The translations under genes and the position numbers were made by a program. 64,000 nucleotides of DNA. Origin: Flavobacterium sp. WC2421. Lineage in GTDB: Bacteria > Bacteroidota > Bacteroidia > Flavobacteriales > Flavobacteriaceae. The stretch lies in assembly GCF_040822115.1 (NCBI RefSeq), contig NZ_CP162004.1, forward strand, positions 2,418,001 to 2,482,000. Direction: 5' to 3'. The notes under the pieces were generated by a model. It was not told the origin of the DNA and did not search any database. It was given only the letters and a program-made list of their open reading frames with translations. Shown here piece after piece: positions 1 to 10,555 of the stretch. Position 1 is the stretch's first letter. Each line of letters begins with the position of its first letter.

Positions 1-3000
1 TGCTTCCTCATATTTATCTAAAAGCATTTTTGTTTCAATTAGATACTTGGTATCTTTCAAGTGTTCTTTATCCTTGAAAATAGCTCTAAAGTCATCTTTA
101 TTTTCATTTACTTCAAACAATACACACAAAATTTCAGAAAATGCTTCACAGAATGCCGGCGTATCTTTTAATTGTTCCAGATTTAGATTTGAATCTGCAC
201 CAATATAAAAAACATGTTTATCATTATTTATAAATTCATTAGGAAGTAACGCCTTAGAATCACTACCATTAATTGTATAATCTAGTGACGAAACAATTTT
301 GATTGAACAATTTTTGATTGCATTTACAGCGGTATTAGTTAATTCTATGATCTTAATATTATTTAAGCGATAGGTTATTAAATAGGGTTTAATTTTATCG
401 AACCAAGCATTGAATTCTTCTACTTTTGTATGGTATAAAATATTTTTTTCTTGTATTTCGATATTAATGTCTTTAAACGTTTTAATACCAAAATATTCAG
501 CCAATTGTTTTTCACCGCTTCGTTTAGGAAAATCAAATATCCAGAAATCTTCGATGATTTTAGAAGGTAGCGTTGTATTGTCGCTGTAATAAACTTCTTG
601 TGTAGGTTTGTATTCTCTTTTATCGTTTTTTACTGCTAGTAAATGCGTTTGTTTTTTTAATAATTGATAATCTATTTCTTTATTGTTTCTAAAATAGCTA
701 AATGCTTGTTGGTATACTTTACGTGCATTTTTGGACTCAATATTTTTTGCTTTTAAACTGTCCAGAAGCATATACACTGCTTCATTAGTTAGATCGTTAA
801 AGGACATTTTTGCTCCTAACTTTTTTAGCGTATCCATGACGGTAGTGTCAGCTATACCCAATTCTACAAATGTTGAATGTTTTGGATTAACTGATTTTAA
901 ACCTAAAAAGTCGGCATACTCAAAATCCACAAATACATTTTCAAATACTTTAGCTTTAGTTATTTGATAAAGAAAGTAGGAAGGTTTTGAAACAATTGGT
1001 CGTGTTATGTTACCATAAGAATAGGTGAATGTTTCATTATTGATTTCATAATCTATTTTAGCAAGTAGTTTTTTATCTAGTATTATCCAAGCTATTACTT
1101 TTTCAAGATTCATTTTTTTTGAGATTAAATCATCAAAAAAATCAACTTGTTCTACTTCATATTTTATTGTGGTATAAAATTCTGGTGCTCCAATTTTTAT
1201 TAAAACGAATTTAGAAAAAGCATCAAAACCACCCCATTGATTAACTGTTTGTATGTTTTTTTTAAGTTTAGAATATTTAATTACACCTAACCATAAAAAA
1301 AAACTATCCAAGTAATCTGCACTTTGATGTTCAATATCTAAATTCCAAAATTCATTTCCAATAAGGTAATTATTATCTTCAAAAATACCTTCGAATAAGT
1401 TTTCAGTTATTTTACCATATTGGTATTCATTACCCAAAAAAACATCTGAACATAACACTAAATTACCATTTCTATTTATAACTTGAATGTTGTCTACGGT
1501 TGTCTTTTCACCGTCTTTTTTTTGTTTGAATATTTGGAATAATGAATTGATAAATGGTTTTACCAATTCTTGCGCATTAGATGCATCCTCTTCAACTTTA
1601 TTATTAAATGCTCGAGTAATATTTCTAACGACATCGGTTATATCATTCGAACCAAAATTTACAATAGTAGAAATAATTTTCTTTAAAGCCCTAGATTTAT
1701 GTTCGGTAGGATTAGCTCTACCTTTTTCAATTTCATCATTAAATGCATTTTCTAATTTAGAATAAAAAGCAGCATCAATAAATGCAATTTTTACATAATC
1801 CTGAATTTGGTATGAGTCTGTGTCTGCTTTTTTTAGGATATAGGTTTCAAAATCACTAGAAACAGGTTTTTCTTTATCGTCTAATAAAAGGGGTAAATAA
1901 TAACCGTGAAGATCTTTAAATGTATCTGCAGTCAAAAGCTTAATTAATTTAACCCTTTCGTCAATGCTCACTATTTTGTGTGTAACGATTTCGAATATTG
2001 ATTTCCATTCTTCCAGTGTATATTTAGAAGTAATTTTGTACTTTATTGCTGTTCTATTTGAATGAACAGGCAATAATAAATCTGGAAAATATATTTCTAG
2101 TTTATTTTCTATAACCCATTCAGAAAAATCATTCCCATAAAATTTCACCTCATTTATTTTTTTGTAAAACCCATTAACTGTAGGGTAAATAGCTAATTCG
2201 GATTTGGCACTTTCAATATTTTGAAAAAAAGCGTCTAATAGCAAGTTTTCACTTTTTCCATCTACTGTTAAGAAGTCTAAGGCTCTCCAATCGGGATTGT
2301 CTTTGTTTACAATTTCGGTACTGGCAATTTCCTTAAGTGATTCTGCAATTTGAATTAATATATAGTCATTGTCATCACTTTTGTTTAAATGATTACGAGA
2401 TGGATCTAAGTCGAATGTGGCGTGGATTAAATACGGTAAATGCGTTGCCACCTGGGTTGGGAAATACGTTGCAAAGCGCGTTTCTTTATCACTTAAATCG
2501 TTTTGCCAAGCAATTTTGTATTTATAAAATTTTTCTAAGTTGTTGGGTAAATTTAGCTCTCCACTATCAAAAAGGTTCCAGGTGATATAATTAACGGTTA
2601 ATGTTCTATCTACTTTGTCTCTTGAAGGTGTAAGGACTAATTCTTTGTCAATAGAACCAGCACCAGCAATTTGGATATTGGTTGTATGATTAAGAAACAG
2701 TAACACCTCAGGAGTAATGGTTTTTAGTTGTTCGAGAATTTTACCTTCTTCGTCTTTTTTGTATTTAAGTTCTACAATTGTTTCCCAAACTTGAGTTTCA
2801 ATATTTTCTTTAAAATCGGGTATAGCTAACACTGCAAATGGTACATCACCTATAGGTAAATCTTTTTCATTCTCAATGATTTGCTTACGTGCGTTACTAT
2901 CAGGAATTAATTGTTCGAATTGTTTTCTAGCAATTTCTTTAGAAAACTCTAAAACACATTCTTTGGTTTTGATTTTAACAACTTCAACCCAATTTAATAT

Positions 3001-3345
3001 AGAACGAAATCCTAACCCTTTGTTACCTATAAAATCTCTTTTGTTTTTTGGACTATTATTGGCCAACATTAAAGAACCTAATCCTTTTATGTCAAAAGGA
3101 ATTCCATTATTCGCAATAGTTAAAATGGTGTTTTCTGTATCTAAATGTAAAAGCACTTTATCTGTTTGGGCATCATCGGCATTTTGTAACATTTCCAATA
3201 ATTGACGACCATTATAAGCTTCTGTCAATCCTTTTTCACCACGATAATCACTAGTTATTCTGCTTGGGCTTTTATACGTGTTGTAATTTTCATCAATTAA
3301 TTGTTTGATGTTTATGATATTTAAATCTAAATTAGTTTTAATCAT
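1..3345 (-). CDS. GHKL (Hsp90/sacsin-like) ATPase, 3' end outside window
   Basis: The frame is open from an ATG at 3345 to the left edge; at least 1115 residues are visible and the C-terminus is missing from the window. I checked the frame at the start, near 2341 and at the edge, and saw no stop. It carries the GHKL N-box (LLEMLQNADD, about residues 47-56), an ANNGIPF segment near 79 in place of DxGxG, and GNKGLGFRSI near 107 as the ATP-lid glycine motif. This is the Hsp90/MutL/sacsin-type nucleotide-binding fold. I recognise no domain after it. It is the last visible gene of the seven-gene defence-like operon, 27 bp after the helicase gene. Related GHKL ATPases are known beside bacterial restriction systems; a role as an ATP-driven clamp or sensor is inference. 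Confidence 0.85.
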   Translation of the reverse strand, partial: MIKTNLDLNIINIKQLIDENYNTYKSPSRITSDYRGEKGLTEAYNGRQLLEMLQNADDAQTDKVLLHLDTENTILTIANNGIPFDIKGLGSLMLANNSPKNKRDFIGNKGLGFRSILNWVEVVKIKTKECVLEFSKEIARKQFEQLIPDSNARKQIIENEKDLPIGDVPFAVLAIPDFKENIETQVWETIVELKYKKDEEGKILEQLKTITPEVLLFLNHTTNIQIAGAGSIDKELVLTPSRDKVDRTLTVNYITWNLFDSGELNLPNNLEKFYKYKIAWQNDLSDKETRFATYFPTQVATHLPYLIHATFDLDPSRNHLNKSDDNDYILIQIAESLKEIASTEIVNKDNPDWRALDFLTVDGKSENLLLDAFFQNIESAKSELAIYPTVNGFYKKINEVKFYGNDFSEWVIENKLEIYFPDLLLPVHSNRTAIKYKITSKYTLEEWKSIFEIVTHKIVSIDERVKLIKLLTADTFKDLHGYYLPLLLDDKEKPVSSDFETYILKKADTDSYQIQDYVKIAFIDAAFYSKLENAFNDEIEKGRANPTEHKSRALKKIISTIVNFGSNDITDVVRNITRAFNNKVEEDASNAQELVKPFINSLFQIFKQKKDGEKTTVDNIQVINRNGNLVLCSDVFLGNEYQYGKITENLFEGIFEDNNYLIGNEFWNLDIEHQSADYLDSFFLWLGVIKYSKLKKNIQTVNQWGGFDAFSKFVLIKIGAPEFYTTIKYEVEQVDFFDDLISKKMNLEKVIAWIILDKKLLAKIDYEINNETFTYSYGNITRPIVSKPSYFLYQITKAKVFENVFVDFEYADFLGLKSVNPKHSTFVELGIADTTVMDTLKKLGAKMSFNDLTNEAVYMLLDSLKAKNIESKNARKVYQQAFSYFRNNKEIDYQLLKKQTHLLAVKNDKREYKPTQEVYYSDNTTLPSKIIEDFWIFDFPKRSGEKQLAEYFGIKTFKDINIEIQEKNILYHTKVEEFNAWFDKIKPYLITYRLNNIKIIELTNTAVNAIKNCSIKIVSSLDYTINGSDSKALLPNEFINNDKHVFYIGADSNLNLEQLKDTPAFCEAFSEILCVLFEVNENKDDFRAIFKDKEHLKDTKYLIETKMLLDKYEEA

Positions 3346-3372
3346 TTCTATGTAATATATATTATTTGATGG

Positions 3373-5169
3373 TTAAGCAATAATGTCCTTTGATAATCTT
3401 TTTACAAACACTTCCTTAAACCTTACACTCACATCATTACAGCTTTTAATAAACTGTTTTGTTTCTATTGAAGCAGCACTAGCTAGATCAATGTGCTCAT
3501 AGGTAATTATCAAAGTTCCTTTTGTAGCGCGGCTTGTCGCTACATTAAATAGGTTCTCATTTAAGTCGAAAGGAGGGAGATTAAGGGGTAAATATAAAAT
3601 GGTTAAATCGGAAGTTAATCCCTGAATTTTGTGCACGGTGCTTATCGTAATATTCTTGTAATCATGCGAAAGTTTACTGTATTGTGTATACAAACTTGAT
3701 TCAACATCCTTATAAGGTGTTAAGACTGCAATTTCAAATTTAGGATTGTTTTCCAAGATCTCTTTTGATAATTGACAAATGAAATTTAGCAACTCTTTTT
3801 CTGTAAAACCAGATTTGGAAGTTGATAGTTTAGCAATAGTTACTCCACCGTTATTGTGAAATAGGGAATTATACATTGATTTAAAATCAGTTTTACCTTC
3901 TATATCTGAAATGCTTTCAAGAATATTATTATAATACATACCAGTTAATCTTGAAGCGTCAGATGTTAATCTTCTTGTTTTAGTTAAACGATATGAAAGT
4001 TCACTGTTATTAAAAGCATAGGTTTGAAGCCCATTAATGACCCCTTCAATTTTAGGATGTATTAATTTTGCATCTTCTGTTTTTTTTGCAATTGGTGTAA
4101 GCTGTTTATGGTCACCAATTATTATTACTTTTGATGCTATAGTGCTAAACATGCCAATTGTTGCTAAAAAAGCCTGTGATGCTTCTTCAATTATCATTAA
4201 GTCAAATCGCTCACCATCTTCTATTAGTTTCGCTTGTTTTTGTGCTAATTTATAATAAGTAGATAAAAGAAGTTCTCCTCGATGTGGTAAAAACGATTCT
4301 GCTTTTCGGAGCTTGGGTATTTCTTTTTGTTCATCTCCTGTTAGGTTAGTCTTGTATACTTTACCATAATTTAGGGGGCTGTATAAACCGTTTTTTGATG
4401 CAATCTCCATTAAAGCTTTATTGGTTAGGGCCGTTATGCAAATTGATTTACCTTTATTTAGGTAATAATCGCATAGTTCGGCAGCTAAATAGGATTTACC
4501 CGTACCAGGAGGACCTTGTATTAATGTTGTTTTCTGTTTGTCAACTAATTTAATGACTTGTGATGTAATGTTATTTGCATTGTCCAGATTCGTTGGTTGC
4601 CACATTTCCTCACAAACCGCTAAATTTAAGTTTAGTATCTCATCTTCGTCCTTCGTTGCCACATACTCCTTCAACTTGATTAAATAATCAACCGGAGGGT
4701 CTGTTTCTGCGATTACAATCAATGGATGTATTTTATTATTTAAATATTTTTCTTTTATGATATTTAACAAACCCACTTCGAAACCTGAAACAATAATGTA
4801 GGACCAGTTTTCTTCTGTTTTCCAATAAGAAACAGTATAAATATCTGCGTTAATACCGGAGTAATATCGTGGTTGCATTGACTCTCGAAAAGTTTTATAA
4901 GAGTAGTTCCATAACAGGGGATTTGGAGAAGAGTCTGCTCCTACAAGTCCTAAGAAGTAAGGTTGCTTTATTCGTGGAACCTGGCCTTCTTTAAACCGTA
5001 ATATAATATTACCTTGATTTTCTTGAATACCCCAAATTCTTCCAATGAATACTCTTTTTTCTTGTATGAGATTATTCATTGCTGTATCAGCATATCTGCG
5101 CCATTCATCTTCTTCGGCTTTGATTTGCTGTTCATAGAACTTGATATGTTTTTCTTGTGAAATTTTCAT
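3373..5169 (-). CDS. UPF1-like superfamily 1 helicase/ATPase
   Basis: The protein has 598 residues with a full SF1 motor: Walker A GPPGTGKS near 221, Walker B/motif II IIEEASQA near 328 (DE replaced by EE, as in many UPF1/DNA2-like helicases), motif III GDHKQLTPI near 356, motif V-like TVHKIQGLTSD near 511, and motif VI NVATSRATKG near 545. The N-terminal 200 residues look like a regulatory or binding domain without a recognisable nuclease motif. It sits 3 bp after the large GHKL ATPase gene and 27 bp before the second one, so it is surely co-transcribed. In a defence setting a UPF1-like motor would translocate on nucleic acid; its substrate cannot be read from sequence. Confidence 0.9.
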   Translation of the reverse strand: MKISQEKHIKFYEQQIKAEEDEWRRYADTAMNNLIQEKRVFIGRIWGIQENQGNIILRFKEGQVPRIKQPYFLGLVGADSSPNPLLWNYSYKTFRESMQPRYYSGINADIYTVSYWKTEENWSYIIVSGFEVGLLNIIKEKYLNNKIHPLIVIAETDPPVDYLIKLKEYVATKDEDEILNLNLAVCEEMWQPTNLDNANNITSQVIKLVDKQKTTLIQGPPGTGKSYLAAELCDYYLNKGKSICITALTNKALMEIASKNGLYSPLNYGKVYKTNLTGDEQKEIPKLRKAESFLPHRGELLLSTYYKLAQKQAKLIEDGERFDLMIIEEASQAFLATIGMFSTIASKVIIIGDHKQLTPIAKKTEDAKLIHPKIEGVINGLQTYAFNNSELSYRLTKTRRLTSDASRLTGMYYNNILESISDIEGKTDFKSMYNSLFHNNGGVTIAKLSTSKSGFTEKELLNFICQLSKEILENNPKFEIAVLTPYKDVESSLYTQYSKLSHDYKNITISTVHKIQGLTSDLTILYLPLNLPPFDLNENLFNVATSRATKGTLIITYEHIDLASAASIETKQFIKSCNDVSVRFKEVFVKRLSKDIIA

Positions 5170-5172
5170 TGG

Positions 5173-8100
5173 TTAATATTCTGAGTCTTCATAAGTATTT
5201 ACATTTTCGTAATCAGGAGTGTTTTCATTTTCTCTTATTCCTCCACCAAAAATGGAGTTATAGTCTCTATTTTCTTTCATTTTAAAAATAAGCAATACTT
5301 TATTCTTATCGAAAGTACCATTTAAAATAGAGTCCGTATTTGTTGCAGTAGAATTTGCTGCCACTCTAAAAACCTGAAAGTTTGTATCACTAACATTTAA
5401 AAGCTCTTGCTTATTATTGAATAAATGATGGTTTTGTTCCCTCTTACCAGTCGAAACAAAAAGCTTAATATCATCAGAGGCTAATCTTTCCCAGGCATTT
5501 GCAGTAAGATATAATAAACCTGTTTTAGCTGAACGCCCCATAACAGTATAATTCTCAGTTTTATCAGATGAATATACAGGACTTAGTTGAGAATATATAT
5601 GAGAATCTTTTAAGTTGTTTTCTGCTTCTGTAACGTCGAAACCATTTTTTGCTAGATAAATAAGAGCAGATATTAAAGCAGCTATATTCAAATCTTTATG
5701 AAAATTTTTAGGTATTTCATCTCCAAAAAGTCTATTTAGTGCCTCTGTTTCTTCGTCTGTATATTCTACATCAAATTCTTTTTTCTTTTTCTTTTCGATA
5801 TACCTTTGTCGTTCTGCTCCCAAAGATCTCAAGATACTTAGATCTAATACACCGGTGAATGATAAAAAAAGATATTCTATATTATTTTCAATTACATAAT
5901 ATATTCCATTTATATATGCGACGAATTTATCTTCAACGGTCTTTATAATCGATTCATTATATTTTATTACGTAAGGTAGGTGAGAACCCTTGTATATTAC
6001 TATTTTGTATTTATCTTTCAACTCCCATTCTAGATAGTAATCTTCATCAAACGGATAGGAATTGTTTTGTAATTTTATGATGTCAGCCTCGCTTACAAAT
6101 TTCTGTACTACGATTTTCCAAGAAATACGGTATGTTGGAGGAACTACATCATCTGTAACCTTATTTTCGCCTGTTAAACTCGAAAAGATATCTTGCTTGT
6201 ATTCGCCCCAACCTTCGTGAATTAAATGAAGTATTGCATTTTCTTGTAACTGAATTAATGTATAATTATCAACATTTAAAATTGTTATCGATGGGAATGG
6301 TAATCCAATAACAGGAATTTTTTTGTTCTCCAATTTTTTATACAGTGGCTGTAAAATTTCTTTTTTTAGTACTAAGTTATTTTTTGTTTGCTGCTCTGAA
6401 AGCCAAGTTAGCGTGTTTATCAAAAGGAAATTATTTTCAATACTTTCCCTGTTTAAATTAATAACTTCCAGATCAGATTCTTTTATTGCTTTACGAAACA
6501 AGACAACTGGTTTTGAATCATCATTTATCCCCAACAGTTTTATATATGTTAATTTATTTTCCGGATCTGATGTATTGACCCAATCTAAAAGCCAAAGTGG
6601 AGGTTTTTCTGACTCAATAGCATATTCTTCGTTTAGAATATAATTAGTTGGGTTAAAATCAGGTATAACATTATGTTTAATAAATCCAATATAGTTATCC
6701 TCATTCAAGCATATATCAAGAAATTCACAAATGTCTTTTTCATATTGTGGTTGATTTGTTAGCCCATTTACTGAAAATGGAATTTTGTCTTTAAATACTT
6801 CTTCAGCAGGGTAATGTGATTTGTAAAAAGAAAGAAAGAAAGTTTGGATGGGGTTGTAATATGCTGGTTTTAATAAGCATAGTTCATTATAAATGATTTT
6901 TACTGATTTACCTTGAGCTTTAAACAGTATTATAAGGTTTCTATCATCTTTAAAATTAATAAATCTATTAATTATATCAGTTACAGAGTAAACCTTGTCT
7001 TTATAAGATTTTAATATTTCCTTGAGCTTAATATTAAGTTCAATTGTTTTACCTTCTTTTTGATATAACCGAACATCATCTGAAATAGCTTTTTCTAACA
7101 ATGGAATGTCATCAATGGTTATTTTTTCACGAAATGATTTGAGTTTTTCTTCATCAGCAACTACATTTAGGACAGCCAGTTTAATTATTTTAAATTCGTC
7201 CGATTCTGAATTATACGTCTTGGTTGTGTCAATATTAAAGGTTTCCAATAATGATAAATAGTGCAAACTTAATTCAGCATTGTTTGCTTTATAAATAAAC
7301 TTGGCAAAAGATGGAATTGCCATTCCATTTTCGAATCCATATTTTAATAAATCAGTACCTTGTAATAAGCCTATTTTTTTTCTATCTTCAGCATAAACCT
7401 CCGTTGGTAGTAATACCAACTTTGTATTTAAAGATGAAGATTCGATAAAGGTCACTAAATCCTGATTATCTGTGTAATATTGTACTATTGCTGAGGGAGC
7501 AATAGTGTATTGCTCTGCTGTTTTTATAATAGAAAACTTTGTGAAAAAAGTCTTTTCCCCTTCTGATTGCAACCAATCCAGAAAATGATTTATTGGCAGT
7601 ACATCAAATGTACTGGGTTTACTAAATGTAGTAGAAATATTGACTGCCTTGCTTCCCAATCCGAAAGGCACTTTTAATTGCATAGCAGCATAATGAGGTA
7701 AAACTTCAGTAGAAAGAGTCTCAATGGCTGCTTTCACACTTACATAGCTTTCTGCTGATAATTTAGCCATACTATCAGGCCAATAAACAGTCGTAGGCAG
7801 AACAAATGAATTAGTACCTAGTGTGAAAACCCAAGGAATTTGCGAAAAGTCTATTTTGCTCTCTTCGGGTTTTTCTTTGTAGAGTTTAAAAATGTAAGTA
7901 TAAAAATCCTCTATGTTTTCTGTATTAATGCCCGTAATAATTTCATTGAAAGTAGCAAGGTTGCAGAATACTTTTTCTAAAACATCTTCCTGTTTTAGTA
8001 GGTTCTTTTTAAATACTTCAGATAAGGCATTCTGTTCTTTTTGGTCGATTACAAAGTTGGACAACCAAATCGGGATATTGACACAAGTATTTGAAATCAA

Positions 8101-10539
8101 TGAGTTGAGGGGGTTTAAAACGCCTCCCATTTTTTTTGATTCAAATAAAGCCAATGACTTTGCATATCTAGCTGCACCAACATCAAATAAACCTTCCAAA
8201 AAAGTTAATAGAGCATTCTTTTCCTCGGCAGTTAATTTACCCAATCCTTTTGCTGCAGCAATATGCTCGTATAATTTTAAATCCGTTTTTAAGTATGAAT
8301 CCTGAGTTAAAATAGCTGCATAAATATGCTTGTAATCATCAGCATTACTATAAAATTCGGATAGTTTAAACCCTATTTTTACAAGTAAACTTTCAATGCT
8401 TTTCGTTTTACTTGTTTTAAAAATAAAATCGGCAACATTCAATGCTTCATTTAGTGATAGCAACTCATTACCTATTCTAATAAATGGTAATGCTAGAATC
8501 CAATTTGAATCAGTATAATTTTTTTTACAGAAGTTGTCCAGCCATTTTAAAAAGGATAAGTAATTGTCCTGTTTTAAATTTTGAATAGCAATTGAAAGTA
8601 ATTCTTTGTTTTCGTCTGCATTTAGTACTTCAATTAATTCATCTGAATTAAATTTTTCAATTTCCAAATAATCATATAGTAGATAATGGGAATTAATCTC
8701 ACTATTTGGTAAATGTTTTTCAGTATTAGCGATAGAATAGAAAAATTCTGAACCTAATAAATTTGAAATACCCGTTGTATCTATTACAATTTCTGATATT
8801 TTGCAAAGTGAGTCCTTATCATTTATAATAAAATCTACCTCATCAATTGATTTTCTGTAAGTTGAATTGTATTTTTCAATTAGCATTCTGATTGTAAAGT
8901 CATCAGGAAGCATTTCTTTTAGTAATAATGATAAATATTCGGGTTGCTTTATCTTTGTTTTGATGCAATCTTCCGCAATTTCTTTTAACCATCTTAAATG
9001 ATTAAAAGCTATTTTAGAAATAATATATTCATTCCATTCATTATCTCCTTGCAATGACTCTCTGTCGGCGGATGGAACGAAATCAGCATTTATTAAAAAT
9101 GGTAATGAAATTCTCATTTCCTTCATCGGTAAAAAAGTATAAAAGCTTGAGAATGATTTACCAGAAATATAGTTTGGTTCCGCTTTTATTATTCCGTTTA
9201 CTACTGGTGCGGCAAATGTTATTGAAGTTTCATCAAAAGCTGCTAATTTTGGAGGAATAGATTCTAGTGGCTTTTCACCTTCTATATCAGAGCTGAAGTA
9301 ATGTGATATTTCTCCATATTCATTTTCCTTTTGTCTTTTAAAAATAATTACTCCTTCTTCTGCGAGTGCTTCATCATTTACTTTAATGTCATCTATTTCT
9401 TTTTTAAAGTAGGTTAGTTTTGTATTAATTCCAACCTGTGCAATTCTTTCAATTATTACTGGATTTTCGCCTGATTTTCGAATTGTAATTGCATTCTTAA
9501 AAGATTTGAATGTATTCACGTGTCTCAAAAATAACATAAAATGAGGACTATCAGCAAAATTTGCAACTGCTTCAAGATACTCTTCCACTTTTTCTCTTCC
9601 AAATTTAATAGCAAAACCAACATTATTATTATAAGTTGCCAATCTTGAGTTTTCTAAAGATTTTGGAAGCTCTTCAGACCATACAGGAATTAATTGCCAA
9701 GGGATGTCAGTATTCCCGTTAAATGATTTTCTTTGTTTGGCATATTTTAGTTTGTCTTCATCCAACAATAGTGGATAATCAATATATCTTTTCTTGCCAA
9801 AATAAAAAGAATCAAAATTTTTATAGGCAGGATGATTTCTTTTGAAAACAAATAGAAAACCACCTGATTTTATTAATACTTCTTCACTATCCGTAAAAAC
9901 CGATTTGAAACCAATTCCCTTGTAACCTGTTTTTTTTCTGTCATTACGTTTTGTGCTTTCTGCAGCACTTGTTATTGCTTCGACATCATCTTGATTAAAA
10001 GGTAATCCATTATGCATTATGAGTAAATAATCGTAGTATGCATCAATATGGAAACTAACTTCATTCCCTGCAGGTGTATCATCAGCATTTTGCAATAATT
10101 CAAAAATCATTCGCTGTTTTGAAGAATATAGACCCTTGCCAATTTCTCTCATTAAATTAGCAATCATTTTATTGGCTTCAGGATTATCAAGCCTTTCATA
10201 ACGAAGTCTTACAATTTCTTGATAAGGGTCTATGCTAATTTCAATAGGAGGCGAAATTTTATGGTCAATCACAACTACCACTTCTTTTTTTGACTGTTCA
10301 ACAGGTATATAAATACTAAATTCATAGAATTTATTTGCTTCAAAAAACGTATTTTCTTTTCCAGTAAATAGCTGAAGTCTATCACCATCCTCGCGAAGCA
10401 AAAGATTTCCCTCTTCTTTGGATAAAATATCACCAACAACTAAAAAACCATTTTCTGTAGGTATACATTTACCATAGAATCTATTAGTTCTTATGTTATT
10501 ATTTTTTAAATATTCTTCTATTCGTTGTTTAGCTGTCAT
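5173..10539 (-). CDS. Giant sacsin-like GHKL ATPase
   Basis: The protein has 1788 residues. Near residue 143 it has the N-box ELLQNADD, near 176 HNGLPF and near 208 GYKGIGFKSVF, the ordered GHKL ATPase motifs in the spacing typical of sacsin/Hsp90-type N-terminal domains. The next roughly 1350 residues are mixed alpha/beta and give me no confident domain. The last 200 residues contain a segment (GLLYLTANAWERLA) that faintly resembles the end of DUF3883/NOV_C domains but lacks a clear ExK; I treat this as a guess. It lies 16 bp after the PD-(D/E)XK gene and 3 bp before the helicase gene. Its size, and the presence of two GHKL ATPases in one operon, are unusual. Role inferred: the large ATP-gated scaffold of a nucleic-acid-targeting complex. 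Confidence 0.88.
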   Translation of the reverse strand: MTAKQRIEEYLKNNNIRTNRFYGKCIPTENGFLVVGDILSKEEGNLLLREDGDRLQLFTGKENTFFEANKFYEFSIYIPVEQSKKEVVVVIDHKISPPIEISIDPYQEIVRLRYERLDNPEANKMIANLMREIGKGLYSSKQRMIFELLQNADDTPAGNEVSFHIDAYYDYLLIMHNGLPFNQDDVEAITSAAESTKRNDRKKTGYKGIGFKSVFTDSEEVLIKSGGFLFVFKRNHPAYKNFDSFYFGKKRYIDYPLLLDEDKLKYAKQRKSFNGNTDIPWQLIPVWSEELPKSLENSRLATYNNNVGFAIKFGREKVEEYLEAVANFADSPHFMLFLRHVNTFKSFKNAITIRKSGENPVIIERIAQVGINTKLTYFKKEIDDIKVNDEALAEEGVIIFKRQKENEYGEISHYFSSDIEGEKPLESIPPKLAAFDETSITFAAPVVNGIIKAEPNYISGKSFSSFYTFLPMKEMRISLPFLINADFVPSADRESLQGDNEWNEYIISKIAFNHLRWLKEIAEDCIKTKIKQPEYLSLLLKEMLPDDFTIRMLIEKYNSTYRKSIDEVDFIINDKDSLCKISEIVIDTTGISNLLGSEFFYSIANTEKHLPNSEINSHYLLYDYLEIEKFNSDELIEVLNADENKELLSIAIQNLKQDNYLSFLKWLDNFCKKNYTDSNWILALPFIRIGNELLSLNEALNVADFIFKTSKTKSIESLLVKIGFKLSEFYSNADDYKHIYAAILTQDSYLKTDLKLYEHIAAAKGLGKLTAEEKNALLTFLEGLFDVGAARYAKSLALFESKKMGGVLNPLNSLISNTCVNIPIWLSNFVIDQKEQNALSEVFKKNLLKQEDVLEKVFCNLATFNEIITGINTENIEDFYTYIFKLYKEKPEESKIDFSQIPWVFTLGTNSFVLPTTVYWPDSMAKLSAESYVSVKAAIETLSTEVLPHYAAMQLKVPFGLGSKAVNISTTFSKPSTFDVLPINHFLDWLQSEGEKTFFTKFSIIKTAEQYTIAPSAIVQYYTDNQDLVTFIESSSLNTKLVLLPTEVYAEDRKKIGLLQGTDLLKYGFENGMAIPSFAKFIYKANNAELSLHYLSLLETFNIDTTKTYNSESDEFKIIKLAVLNVVADEEKLKSFREKITIDDIPLLEKAISDDVRLYQKEGKTIELNIKLKEILKSYKDKVYSVTDIINRFINFKDDRNLIILFKAQGKSVKIIYNELCLLKPAYYNPIQTFFLSFYKSHYPAEEVFKDKIPFSVNGLTNQPQYEKDICEFLDICLNEDNYIGFIKHNVIPDFNPTNYILNEEYAIESEKPPLWLLDWVNTSDPENKLTYIKLLGINDDSKPVVLFRKAIKESDLEVINLNRESIENNFLLINTLTWLSEQQTKNNLVLKKEILQPLYKKLENKKIPVIGLPFPSITILNVDNYTLIQLQENAILHLIHEGWGEYKQDIFSSLTGENKVTDDVVPPTYRISWKIVVQKFVSEADIIKLQNNSYPFDEDYYLEWELKDKYKIVIYKGSHLPYVIKYNESIIKTVEDKFVAYINGIYYVIENNIEYLFLSFTGVLDLSILRSLGAERQRYIEKKKKKEFDVEYTDEETEALNRLFGDEIPKNFHKDLNIAALISALIYLAKNGFDVTEAENNLKDSHIYSQLSPVYSSDKTENYTVMGRSAKTGLLYLTANAWERLASDDIKLFVSTGKREQNHHLFNNKQELLNVSDTNFQVFRVAANSTATNTDSILNGTFDKNKVLLIFKMKENRDYNSIFGGGIRENENTPDYENVNTYEDSEY

Positions 10540-10555
10540 TATTGAAATGCAATAT

